A DNA stretch of 23,830 nucleotides, from assembly GCA_031411575.1 (NCBI GenBank), contig JANOBJ010000187.1, forward strand, positions 1 through 23,830. Reading direction: 5' to 3'. Positions 6,773 through 13,378 of this stretch are shown piece after piece (the stretch's first letter is position 1; every line of letters starts with the position of its first letter). The notes under the pieces are model-generated. The model ran no database searches and was not told the DNA's origin. It saw nothing but the letters and a program-made list of their open reading frames with translations. This DNA comes from JANOBJ01 sp031411575. GTDB lineage: Bacteria > Pseudomonadota > Gammaproteobacteria > Burkholderiales > Burkholderiaceae_C. Made by a program: the position numbers and the translations under genes.

Positions 6773-7147
6773 ATGAGCACCAGCAAGCGAAATCACTCTC
6801 CCGGTGGCCTGGTCTATTCGACCGAGGCCGGCCGCATGTGCCCGACCTGCCGCAAACCCCTGGCGCAGTGCGTGTGCCGGCGGGTGTCCAGGCCGCTGCC
6901 CGCAGGCGATGGCGTGGTGCGCGTACAGCGCGAGAGCAAGGGGCGCGGCGGCAAGACGGTCACCGTGGTCAAGGGCGTGCCGCTTTCCGAGGCGGGGCTG
7001 GTAGCGCTGGGCAAGCAATTGCGCGCCGCCTGCGGCTCGGGCGGCACCGCCAAGGACGGTGTGATCGAGGTGCAGGGCGATCATGTCGAGCGGGTGATGG
7101 ACGCGCTGCGCGCGCAGGGCTACAGCGTCAAGCGGGCAGGGGGCTGA
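6773..7147 (+). CDS. yciH: YciH/SUI1 (eIF1-like) translation factor family protein
   Basis: This 124-residue protein matches bacterial YciH, the homologue of eukaryotic eIF1/SUI1. The N-terminus has L-V-Y-S-T-E-A-G-R. The core has G-D-G-V-V-R-V-Q-R-E-S-K-G-R-G-G-K, then V-K-G-V-P-L, C-G-S-G-G-T-A-K-D-G-V-I-E-V-Q-G-D and G-Y-S-V-K-R-A-G-G at the end. YciH proteins are thought to affect fidelity of translation initiation at the small ribosomal subunit. Between the leader and core is C-P-T-C-x6-C-V-C (C23, C26, C33, C35), a likely zinc-binding knuckle that I do not recall in E. coli YciH. A -10-like TAAGCT at 6757-6762 leaves almost no leader before ATG 6773. The 3' end overlaps the converging luciferase-like gene by 20 bases. 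Confidence 0.92.
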   Translation: MSTSKRNHSPGGLVYSTEAGRMCPTCRKPLAQCVCRRVSRPLPAGDGVVRVQRESKGRGGKTVTVVKGVPLSEAGLVALGKQLRAACGSGGTAKDGVIEVQGDHVERVMDALRAQGYSVKRAGG

Positions 7148-8147
7148 GCGGCGCCGGGCTGGCCAGGCTGGCGCGCACGCCCGCCGTCAGTTCGTACGAG
7201 CGCCGCCGCGCGGCGTGGTCAAACATCTGCGAGGCGATCATCAGCTCGTTGGCGCCGGTGCGCGCGATGAAGGCCTGCAGCCGCTCGCGCACGGTAGCCG
7301 GTGATCCGATGGCGGTACAGGCCAGCACGCCGTCCAGCAGGGCACGCTCGGCCGGGCCGGTTTGTTCGTAGTAGCCGGGCCGTGGCGGCGGCAGCTTGGC
7401 GGGGCGGCCGCTGCGCAGGTTCACAAACGCCTGCTGCATCGAGGTGGCCAGCACCGTGGCCTGCTCGTCGGTGTCGGCGGCGAACACGTTGTAGCCCAGC
7501 ATCACGTAAGGCTCGGCCAGATGCACCGATGGCTTGAAGGTGGCGCGGTAGATCTCCACCGCCTGCATCATCTGCGCGGGCGCAAAGTGCGAGGCAAAGG
7601 CAAACGGCAGCCCCAGCATGGCCGCCAGCTGCGCGCCAAACAGGCTGGAGCCCAGAATCCACACGGGCACCTTCAGGCCGGTTCCGGGCACGGCGCGCAC
7701 GCTCTGGCGCGGCTCGTCCGACATGAAATCCATCAGCTCCAGCACGTCTTGCGGAAACTCATCAGAGTCCGAGGTGAGGTTGCGGCGCAGCGCGCGGGCG
7801 GTGGCCTGGTCAGAGCCCGGGGCGCGGCCCAGGCCCAGGTCAATGCGGCCGGGGTAGAGCGATTCCAGCGTGCCAAACTGCTCGGCAATCACCAGCGGCG
7901 AATGGTTGGGCAGCATGATGCCGCCGGCGCCGACGCGAATGGTTTGGGTGCCGCCCGCCACGTGGCCGATCAGCACCGCCGTGGCCGCGCTGGCAATGCC
8001 CGGCATGCCGTGGTGCTCGGCCAGCCAGTAGCGGTTGAAGCCCAGTTGCTCGGCGTGCTGCGCCAAGTCCAGGCTGCGCCGGAACGACTCGGCCGCATTG
8101 CTGCCTTCGGTGATGGGGGAGAGGTCGAGGACGGAAAAGGGAATCAT
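7128..8147 (-). CDS. LLM class flavin-dependent oxidoreductase (luciferase-like monooxygenase family)
   Basis: The 339-residue protein has the bacterial luciferase-like TIM-barrel pattern. It begins P-F-S-V-L-D-L-S-P-I, continues with A-E-Q-L-G-F-N-R-Y-W-L-A-E-H-H and then V-G-A-G-G-I-M-L-P-N-H-S-P-L-V-I-A-E-Q-F-G-T-L-E. Next is P-G-R-I-D-L-G-L-G-R-A-P-G-S-D, and later W-I-L-G-S-S. This is the YhbW-type group of reduced-flavin-dependent enzymes, whose substrate is usually unknown. ATG 8147 is chosen because the conserved N-terminus starts there; the open frame continues upstream to 8300 but that part carries no family motif. There is no clear ribosome binding site. The gene diverges from the FHA gene and overlaps the end of the YciH gene. 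Confidence 0.9.
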   Translation of the reverse strand: MIPFSVLDLSPITEGSNAAESFRRSLDLAQHAEQLGFNRYWLAEHHGMPGIASAATAVLIGHVAGGTQTIRVGAGGIMLPNHSPLVIAEQFGTLESLYPGRIDLGLGRAPGSDQATARALRRNLTSDSDEFPQDVLELMDFMSDEPRQSVRAVPGTGLKVPVWILGSSLFGAQLAAMLGLPFAFASHFAPAQMMQAVEIYRATFKPSVHLAEPYVMLGYNVFAADTDEQATVLATSMQQAFVNLRSGRPAKLPPPRPGYYEQTGPAERALLDGVLACTAIGSPATVRERLQAFIARTGANELMIASQMFDHAARRRSYELTAGVRASLASPAPLSPLPA

Positions 8148-8210
8148 GGTGTTCAGGTGGGGTTGAAGCGGGCAGGCGCAAGGGCACAGGGCGGCTGGCT
8201 CGGGCGCGAC

Positions 8211-8239
8211 TTGCCACTGCGAGGCCTGCGCACTAGTAT
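8211..8239 (+). promoter_or_regulatory. Sigma-70-like promoter for the FHA gene
   Basis: TTGCCA at 8211-8216 and TAGTAT at 8234-8239 are separated by 17 bases, the ideal spacing for a housekeeping promoter. Transcription would start near 8246, leaving a leader of about 36 bases with AGGAAG at 8269-8274 before the ATG at 8282. Confidence 0.6.
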
Positions 8240-8281
8240 CGATGGCACAGCCACCCGCCGAGCGAACCAGGAAGAACCGCC

Positions 8282-8914
8282 ATGCCCCATCTCGTTGCAT
8301 CCATCGCCGGCGTGGAGATCAGGAAGATCTACCTGCACAAGGACCGTACTTCGCTGGGGCGCAGGACCGACAACGACATCGTGCTGGAAAACATGGCGGT
8401 GAGCGGGCGGCATTGCCTGTTCGAGCTGAAGGGTCTGGCCGATGTCTTTGTGGAAGACCTGTGCAGCACCAACGCGACCTTCGTGAACAACCAGAAGATC
8501 ACCCGCCAGCAGCTCAACGACGGTGACGTGGTGGCGGTCGGCAAGTTTCGCCTGCGCTTTTATTCTGCCTCCGAAGAGCCCAGCGGCTTCGGCGAAACCT
8601 CGGCGATGCGGCTCGAGTCTGATGGCACCTTCGCGGCCGAAGGTGCGCCGATGCATGCCAGCTTCCGCGTCCTGAGCGGTTCGTCCACCGGGCAGGAAAT
8701 GCCGGTGATGAAAGCCGTCACCACGTTCGGCACGCCGGGCGTCGCCGTGGTGGCGGTGTCGCACCGGCGCACCGGCTATTACGTGGCCTGCATGGAGGCC
8801 ACCGTGCGGCCTACGCTCAACAATGAGCTGATCAGCGACGAAGCGGTGCAGCTGTCTGATGGCGACGTGCTCGAGTTGGCCGGGACGCGAATGAAGTTTC
8901 AGTTGCTGTACTGA
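8282..8914 (+). CDS. FHA domain protein with a second, degenerate FHA-like domain
   Basis: This 210-residue cytosolic protein starts with a forkhead-associated domain (about residues 1-95). The phosphothreonine-binding residues are visible: G26-R27, S41 and H44 in S-G-R-H, and N64 in S-T-N-A-T-F-V-N-N, where the usual glycine after N64 is alanine. Residues about 115-210 repeat the fold's outline (T-T-F-G-T-P-G-V-A-V-V, R-R-T-G-Y-Y-V, L-N-N-E-L-I, L-S-D-G-D-V-L-E-L-A-G) without the phosphopeptide-binding residues. FHA domains read Ser/Thr phosphorylation, often next to kinases, phosphatases or type VI secretion genes, but none is adjacent here. The start has AGGAAG eight bases upstream and a good promoter. 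It converges with the exonuclease gene; GGCGC-N5-GCGCC at 8922-8936 lies between them, without a T-run. Confidence 0.88.
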   Translation: MPHLVASIAGVEIRKIYLHKDRTSLGRRTDNDIVLENMAVSGRHCLFELKGLADVFVEDLCSTNATFVNNQKITRQQLNDGDVVAVGKFRLRFYSASEEPSGFGETSAMRLESDGTFAAEGAPMHASFRVLSGSSTGQEMPVMKAVTTFGTPGVAVVAVSHRRTGYYVACMEATVRPTLNNELISDEAVQLSDGDVLELAGTRMKFQLLY

Positions 8915-8937
8915 GATCGGCGGCGCGTGCAGCGCCC

Positions 8938-9537
8938 TCATGGCGCCAGCTCCAGCGCGTGGAACACGCGGATTGCCGCATACGCGTCGTTGGCCGCATA
9001 CACCAGTTGCGCTTCGGTCAGGCGCGGGTTGGCCCAGTTGGAGGTGGTGGCCTTCTTGGATTTGATGAAGCGGCGATTGAACAGCACCGCTACCGCACCT
9101 TTCACGCCCATGTCCTTGCGGTAGCCGCGCTGGCGGAAGATGGTGTTGAGCTCCAGCACATCGGCGGGCTCCACGCCCAGCTTGCTGGCGATGCGCTTCT
9201 TGTCGTCGCCCAGGCCAAAACCGGCTTTCACCACGCCCGACAGCGCCAGCAATTCGGCCACCATGGCGCGGGCGGTGGGGTCGTGCAGCTGGAATACCCA
9301 GGCACGCTCCAGCGTGGCCAACTGCACGATGTGCGGGCCTTCGGACACCTCGTTTTTCAGGAAGGTGGGCTTGGATTCGGTGTCGAAGCCCCAGGCCGGT
9401 GTGTCGGCCAGCTCGTGGCAGGCCTGGCGGGTCTGCTCAGGCGTGCTGACCAGGTGGATGCGGTCGAGCCCCAGCCGGTCGAACGGCTCAAGCAGGGCAA
9501 TCTGTTCTTTGCTGGGGGTGGTCTGGTGCGGGGTCAT
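8938..9537 (-). CDS. 3'-5' exonuclease domain protein (RNase D-like, DEDDy)
   Basis: This 199-residue protein is a stand-alone DEDDy exonuclease domain, without the HRDC region of full RNase D. The acidic metal ligands are in order: D52 and E54 in G-F-D-T-E-S-K-P, D111 or D112 in G-F-G-L-G-D-D-K-K, and Y180 with D184 in Y-A-A-N-D-A-Y. Such enzymes remove nucleotides from the 3' end of RNA or DNA using two metal ions. The K-A-T-T-S-N-W segment before the last motif is typical of bacterial stand-alone 3'-5' exonuclease domains (K-x-x-x-x-S-N-W). RNA is the likelier substrate, by analogy with RNase D. ATG 9537 starts the gene; the ribosome binding site is weak. It is divergent from the small gene coupled to the NYN protein. 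Confidence 0.88.
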   Translation of the reverse strand: MTPHQTTPSKEQIALLEPFDRLGLDRIHLVSTPEQTRQACHELADTPAWGFDTESKPTFLKNEVSEGPHIVQLATLERAWVFQLHDPTARAMVAELLALSGVVKAGFGLGDDKKRIASKLGVEPADVLELNTIFRQRGYRKDMGVKGAVAVLFNRRFIKSKKATTSNWANPRLTEAQLVYAANDAYAAIRVFHALELAP

Positions 9538-9633
9538 GAGGGCCGGTGAAACATCGCTACCGCGCAGAATAGCCGGCTTCGGGCAGCCGGGGCACCGGTG
9601 CGGTCAATAATGGCGCTGAGCTCCCGCAACCGC

Positions 9634-9972
9634 ATGACCTACACCCTGACCCTTTTTGACGCCGATGGCGTGACCGACGTGCAGCGCCGCGAGGCCGAGC
9701 AGCGCTTCCGGGGTGCGCTGGAAGGTGTGCTGGGCGACGAAAGCCTGGTGGCGCCGGTGTACACCGCCTACCAGCGGATCGTGGCCCTGTACGGCGAGCA
9801 CCCCTCGCCCGACGCGCTGACCGATGCCGAACAGGCGGTGTTTGACCAGTGGCAGGCGGCCGAAACCGCAGCCGTGGCGGCCACATTCGGGCCGCACCGC
9901 TACATGGGCGATGCGATGTACGAAATCACGGTGCAGCCAGCGCGCGCCGGCGCACCCGGAGAACCCACATGA
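9634..9972 (+). CDS. Hypothetical protein translationally coupled to the NYN-LOTUS gene
   Basis: The product is a 112-residue acidic protein that I do not recognise. It starts M-T-Y-T-L-T-L-F-D-A-D-G-V-T-D-V, and most of the rest looks helical, with Q-R-R-E-A-E-Q-R-F-R-G-A-L, D-A-L-T-D-A-E-Q-A-V-F-D-Q-W and a late Y-M-G-D-A-M-Y-E-I-T-V strand. The beta start, helical middle and beta end suggest a compact alpha/beta domain. Its stop overlaps the ATG of the next gene as ATGA at 9969-9972, so the two are cotranscribed and probably translationally coupled. An in-frame ATG at 9610 and a GTG at 9598 are alternatives, but M-T-Y-T-L-T looks like the natural start. A -10-like AATAAT lies at 9606-9611. 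Confidence 0.7.
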   Translation: MTYTLTLFDADGVTDVQRREAEQRFRGALEGVLGDESLVAPVYTAYQRIVALYGEHPSPDALTDAEQAVFDQWQAAETAAVAATFGPHRYMGDAMYEITVQPARAGAPGEPT

Positions 9973-10790
9973 ACCAGCAGCTCCGCGAAGAAGAAGCATC
10001 GGTTGCCCTGTATTGGGACTTTGAGAACCTGCACGCCAGCCTGTGCGACGCCCGGCAGGAGGGCGCCTACAGCAAGCAGGACAACCGCTTCAAGGTGCAG
10101 GAGCCGCTGGTCGATATCCAGGCGGTGGTGGAACTGGCGTCGTCGTTCGGGCCGATTGCCATCAACCGCGCCTACTGCAACTGGCAGTACTTTGGCCGCT
10201 ACCGCGATGCGCTGCTGCAAAGTGCGGTCGAGCTGATCCAGCTGTTTCCGCCGGGCGGCTCGGCGAAGAATGGGGCCGACATCAAACTCTGCCTGGACGC
10301 GATGGAAGACATTGGCCGCTTTGGCCACATTGGCACGGTGATCATCATTGGCGGCGACAGCGATTTCATGCCGGTGTCGCAAAAAATCAAGGCGGCGGGC
10401 CGCACGCTGATCGGCGTGGGCGCGCGCAAGTCCACCAACCGGCACTGGGCCAAGAGTTGCCACGAGTTCCGTTACTACGAGAACCTGGTGGACAGCGTGG
10501 AGGATGCTGCGCCCGAGCCAACCGATGCCGCCACGGCGCCACCCGCCGAACCGGCCGCCAAGGCAGACCCGGCCATGGAGATTTTCAAGCGCGCCATCCG
10601 GCTGCTGGCCGAAACCAAGGGCGACGCCTGGGTCAACAAGGGTTCGATCTGGCACATGATCAAGCGGCTGGATTCGACCTTCGACCCCAAGGAGCACGGC
10701 CATGCGAACTTTCGCACGATGGTGAAGGCGTTTGAGCCGATCGTCGAGGTGCGCGACGGTGAATCCGACCAGGTGCTGCGTCTGCGATAG
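9969..10790 (+). CDS. NYN domain nuclease-like protein with C-terminal OST-HTH/LOTUS domain
   Basis: The 273-residue protein has a PIN-like NYN (LabA/DUF88) domain over about residues 10-170. Its acidic site is clear: D17 and N20 in Y-W-D-F-E-N-L, D104 and D110 in N-G-A-D-I-K-L-C-L-D, and D130 and D132 in I-I-G-G-D-S-D-F. NYN domains are usually metal-dependent ribonucleases. A proline- and alanine-rich linker (about 178-202) leads to a C-terminal domain with I-R-L-L-A-E..G-D-A-W-V-N-K-G-S-I..M-I-K-R-L-D-S-T-F-D-P and the G-H-A-N-F-R-T-M-V-K-A-F-E pattern. This is the OST-HTH/LOTUS domain, linked in other proteins to RNA, including G-quadruplex RNA, and to helicase binding. The start ATG overlaps the preceding stop by four bases. 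RNA processing or decay is the inferred role. Confidence 0.9.
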   Translation: MNQQLREEEASVALYWDFENLHASLCDARQEGAYSKQDNRFKVQEPLVDIQAVVELASSFGPIAINRAYCNWQYFGRYRDALLQSAVELIQLFPPGGSAKNGADIKLCLDAMEDIGRFGHIGTVIIIGGDSDFMPVSQKIKAAGRTLIGVGARKSTNRHWAKSCHEFRYYENLVDSVEDAAPEPTDAATAPPAEPAAKADPAMEIFKRAIRLLAETKGDAWVNKGSIWHMIKRLDSTFDPKEHGHANFRTMVKAFEPIVEVRDGESDQVLRLR

Positions 10791-10868
10791 CGCGCACACC
10801 GCATAATCACGCTCCCCCAGCCCGCGCCCCGCGGACCACCCGCATGGCCTGTGCGCCCAAGGATTCCG

Positions 10869-11201
10869 ATGAAAAAAACATTTCCGCTGACCCCCGAAGG
10901 CAAGAACCGCGACCGGGTGCTGGATGCGGTCAAGCACGAGATTCGCAAATACGTCAGGCGCGAGCGCCGCCGCGCGCTGCCCGAGGGTGTGGATTTCTGG
11001 GACTTCGACTGCAAGTTCGGCCTGACACCGGAAGCGGCCGAGGTCACCCATCTGGCCACGCTGATCGGGCTGCTGGACACCGCTGCCAAGGACGGCGCCA
11101 CGCAGGCCTACATCGAAATCCTGGCCAAGCATGGGCACCGCCAGGCCCGGCCGGCGCAAGACGAAGGCCCGGCGGCAAACGACGAATCGATCCAGGACTG
11201 A
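10869..11201 (+). CDS. DUF6172 family protein
   Basis: This 110-residue basic protein starts M-K-K-T-F-P-L and continues with R-V-L-D-A-V-K-H-E-I-R-K-Y-V-R-R-E-R-R-R-A-L-P. Next comes E-G-V-D-F-W-D-F-D-C-K-F-G, the hallmark I associate with DUF6172. The arginine-rich helix followed by an aromatic, acidic turn suggests nucleic-acid or protein contacts, but the function is unknown. The ATG at 10869 has AAGGA upstream and matches the family N-terminus, better than the GTG at 10851. It lies 78 bases after the NYN-LOTUS gene. The gap contains a possible -10 (TAATCA, at about 10804), so the gene may have its own promoter. The last 20 residues are low complexity. Confidence 0.83.
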   Translation: MKKTFPLTPEGKNRDRVLDAVKHEIRKYVRRERRRALPEGVDFWDFDCKFGLTPEAAEVTHLATLIGLLDTAAKDGATQAYIEILAKHGHRQARPAQDEGPAANDESIQD

Positions 11202-11221
11202 GCTTGGCCGGCGGCTTTGGC

Positions 11222-11244
11222 GCCAGTGCCAGTGCCAGTGCCAG
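11222..11244. repeat. 6-bp microsatellite between converging genes
   Basis: The hexamer GCCAGT is repeated nearly four times (11222-11244) in the 46-base gap between the end of the DUF6172 gene and the end of the helicase gene. It has no visible function and could be a slippage-prone site. Confidence 0.6.
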
Positions 11245-11247
11245 CCG

Positions 11248-12498
11248 CTACTTGACCGCCGCCGCCGCGCGCAGCTTGTCTTTCTTGCTCGGGCGCTTGC
11301 CCTTGATGCCGCCGGTGCCGGGCGCGGCCAGTGGCGGCGCCGCATCCGTCAACGGCACCTCGGCGGGTTCAAAACCCGGTATCTGTTCACGCGGCAGCGT
11401 CAGGTTCTGGCGCTTCTCGATCAGCCGGAAGTGGGCCTCAGTCTCGGCGCAGACAAAGCTGATGGCGAGCCCGCTTTCGCCCGCGCGGCCGGTGCGGCCA
11501 ATGCGGTGCACATAGTCCACAGCCGAGCGCGGCAAGTCGTAGTTCACCACCACGGGCAGTTGCGCGATGTCGATGCCGCGCGAGGCCAGATCGGTGGTGA
11601 TGAGCACCTCCCAGCGCTCGGTCTTGAACTCGTCCAGCGTCTGCTGGCGCGCGCCCTGGCTCAGGTCGCCATGGAACGAGGTGGCATAAACACCCGCCTT
11701 GTACAGCTTGACCGCCACGTGGTCAGCGGTGTGCTTGGTTGCCACGAACACGAGCACCCGTTGCCAGTGGTTGTCCTTGATCAGCTGGCGTAGCAGCTGG
11801 GTACGCCGGGCCGGCTCGACCTGGATGGCGCGTTGTTCGATGGTGGGTTCGTTGGCGGGCGTGGCGGGCACGTCCACCCGCACCGGCTCGTGCAACAGCG
11901 AACTGGCCAGCGCCTGCACGGCGTCCGGGAAGGTGGCCGAGAAGAACAGGTTTTGCCGCCGCGCCGGCAGCAGCGCGAGCACCCGGGCCAGCTCGTCGGC
12001 AAAGCCGAGATCGAGCAGGCGATCGGCTTCGTCCAACACCAGCAGACTCACCGCGTCCAGCCGCAGCGCGCGCTGGTCCACCAGGTCAAGCAGACGCCCC
12101 GGCGTCGCCACCACCACGTCCGCGCCGCCGCGCAGCGCCATCATCTGCGGGTTGACCGACACCCCGCCAAACACCACGGCGATTTTCGGCCGGTGCGGCA
12201 GGTGCTGCGCCAGGCTGCGCGTGACTTCGCCCACCTGCGAGGCCAGCTCGCGCGTGGGCACCAGCACCAGCGCCTGCACGCGCCTTGGGGTGTGGCGGGC
12301 GCTGTCCTGCAGGCGTTGCAGCAGCGGCAGCGCGAAGGCCGCGGTCTTGCCCGAGCCGGTCTGGGCCTGGCCCAGCACGTCAGCGCCGCGCAACGCGGCG
12401 GGGATGGCGGCGGTCTGAATCGGTGTGGGCGTGGTGAAACCCAGTTCGCTGGCGGCGCGAACCATTGCGGGGGAGAGGCCAAGTGCGGTGAAGGGCAT
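11248..12498 (-). CDS. rhlE: DEAD-box ATP-dependent RNA helicase, RhlE-like
   Basis: The 416-residue protein contains the full DEAD-box set. The Q motif is F-T-T-P-T-P-I-Q (Q28), Walker A is A-Q-T-G-S-G-K-T (45-52), and motif Ia is P-T-R-E-L-A. G-G and T-P-G-R follow, then D-E-A-D (156-159) and S-A-T. The second RecA-like domain has T-T-D-L-A-S-R-G-I-D and H-R-I-G-R-T-G-R-A-G. The tail is short, basic and lysine-rich (K-G-K-R-P-S-K-K-D-K-L). Overall length and tail fit RhlE, which unwinds short RNA duplexes in ribosome assembly and RNA decay. The ATG at 12498 starts the recognised N-terminus, with no clear ribosome binding site. It converges on the DUF6172 gene, so it is a neighbour but not an operon partner of the NYN-LOTUS pair. 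Confidence 0.92.
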   Translation of the reverse strand: MPFTALGLSPAMVRAASELGFTTPTPIQTAAIPAALRGADVLGQAQTGSGKTAAFALPLLQRLQDSARHTPRRVQALVLVPTRELASQVGEVTRSLAQHLPHRPKIAVVFGGVSVNPQMMALRGGADVVVATPGRLLDLVDQRALRLDAVSLLVLDEADRLLDLGFADELARVLALLPARRQNLFFSATFPDAVQALASSLLHEPVRVDVPATPANEPTIEQRAIQVEPARRTQLLRQLIKDNHWQRVLVFVATKHTADHVAVKLYKAGVYATSFHGDLSQGARQQTLDEFKTERWEVLITTDLASRGIDIAQLPVVVNYDLPRSAVDYVHRIGRTGRAGESGLAISFVCAETEAHFRLIEKRQNLTLPREQIPGFEPAEVPLTDAAPPLAAPGTGGIKGKRPSKKDKLRAAAAVK

Positions 12499-12636
12499 GG
12501 GGTCGGGTGCTTTCGGGCAGTTTAACGGCGGCGGCAACCGCGGCCGGGGGCGCGCCGGGGATGTCGCCCCGGCGCCAATGCGGCAAACCGGGACACCCTA
12601 CACTCAATGCCATCACCCTCACTGGAGACTTTTTCG

Positions 12637-13278
12637 ATGATTACGCTCTGCGGCTTTCCCGTTTCCAACTACTACAACAAGGTCAAGCTGGCCTTGCTGG
12701 AGAAGAATGTGCCCTTCACCGAAGAGACGGTGATGACCAAAAGCACCGACGAAGCGGTGCTGAGCCACTCGCCACTGGCCAAGATTCCTTTTATCCGCAC
12801 CCCGCAGGGCGGCTTGTGCGAGAGCCAGGTGATTCTGGAATACATCGAGGCGGCCTATCCGCAGCCGCCACTGATGCCGGCCGATGCCTTCGCCGCCGCC
12901 AAAGTGCGCGAGCTGATCACCTATATCGACCTGCACCTGGAGCTGGTGGTGCGCGACCTGTACCCGCAAGCCTTCTTTGGCGGCACCGTGAGCGACGGCA
13001 CCAAGGCCCGCGTGCGCGCCCAGCTGGACAAGAACATTCCGGCCTTCAAGCAACTGGCCCGGTTTGCGCCCTATGTGGCTGGCGACACCTTTACCCAGGC
13101 GGATTGCGCGGCCTGGGCCAGCCTGCCGCTGGTGGGCATGGCGACCAAGGCGATCTACGGCGAAGACCTGCTGCTGGCCGCGGGCGTGGACTACAAGCCC
13201 TACCTGAAGCTGCTGGGAGAGCGGCCCAGCGTGCAGAAAGTGGCGGCCGACCGCAAGGCGGCGAGCGTCCGTCCGTAA
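12637..13278 (+). CDS. Glutathione S-transferase family protein
   Basis: This 213-residue protein has a thioredoxin-like N-terminal domain and a helical C-terminal domain. The start I-T-L-C-G-F-P-V-S-N-Y-Y-N-K-V-K places S10 or N11 where the catalytic residue normally lies. S-P-L-A-K-I-P-F-I carries the cis-proline (P51), and E62-S63 in C-E-S-Q-V-I-L-E-Y-I binds the glutamyl part of glutathione. The C-terminal T-Q-A-D-C-A-A-W motif is the usual N-capping box. Members conjugate or reduce small electrophiles with glutathione; the substrate is unknown. ATG 12637 has GGAG about nine bases upstream. A possible -10 (TACACT) lies at 12599-12604. Copy B of the dispersed element follows the stop codon. 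Confidence 0.92.
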   Translation: MITLCGFPVSNYYNKVKLALLEKNVPFTEETVMTKSTDEAVLSHSPLAKIPFIRTPQGGLCESQVILEYIEAAYPQPPLMPADAFAAAKVRELITYIDLHLELVVRDLYPQAFFGGTVSDGTKARVRAQLDKNIPAFKQLARFAPYVAGDTFTQADCAAWASLPLVGMATKAIYGEDLLLAAGVDYKPYLKLLGERPSVQKVAADRKAASVRP

Positions 13279-13295
13279 AGCGTCCTGGAGTGTCA

Positions 13296-13363
13296 TTTTT
13301 GAACGAAATGTGCTTGTTGTCCGCTTCCCCTGGTCATAGTTTGCTATATAAATAGTAGCATTC
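13296..13363 (+). repeat. Dispersed 68-nt intergenic element, copy B
   Basis: This copy runs from the TTTTT at 13296 to GCATTC at 13363. It contains GGTCATAGTTTGCTAT and a perfect stem-loop TGCTA (13342-13346), nine loop bases, TAGCA (13356-13360). It ends only 15 bases before the ATG of the alpha/beta hydrolase, so its AT-rich end (TATAAA) could supply that gene's -10 element or leader. Confidence 0.75.
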
Positions 13364-13378
13364 AACGATGCGTCTGAC

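Noticed and set aside
6668..7084. N-terminal extension of the small helical gene at 6440 to a 214-residue protein
   Set aside because: The added part lies opposite the YciH gene, and the ATG at 6667 has a good ribosome binding site.
8922..8936. GGCGC-N5-GCGCC as a terminator between the FHA and exonuclease genes
   Set aside because: No T-run follows on either strand, so it is only a possible hairpin.
9900..11345. A 481-codon minus-strand open frame opposite the NYN-LOTUS and DUF6172 genes
   Set aside because: The translation is rich in R, A, H and G with no recognisable domain, and it lies opposite three genes with clear family motifs. Long antisense frames are expected at this GC content.
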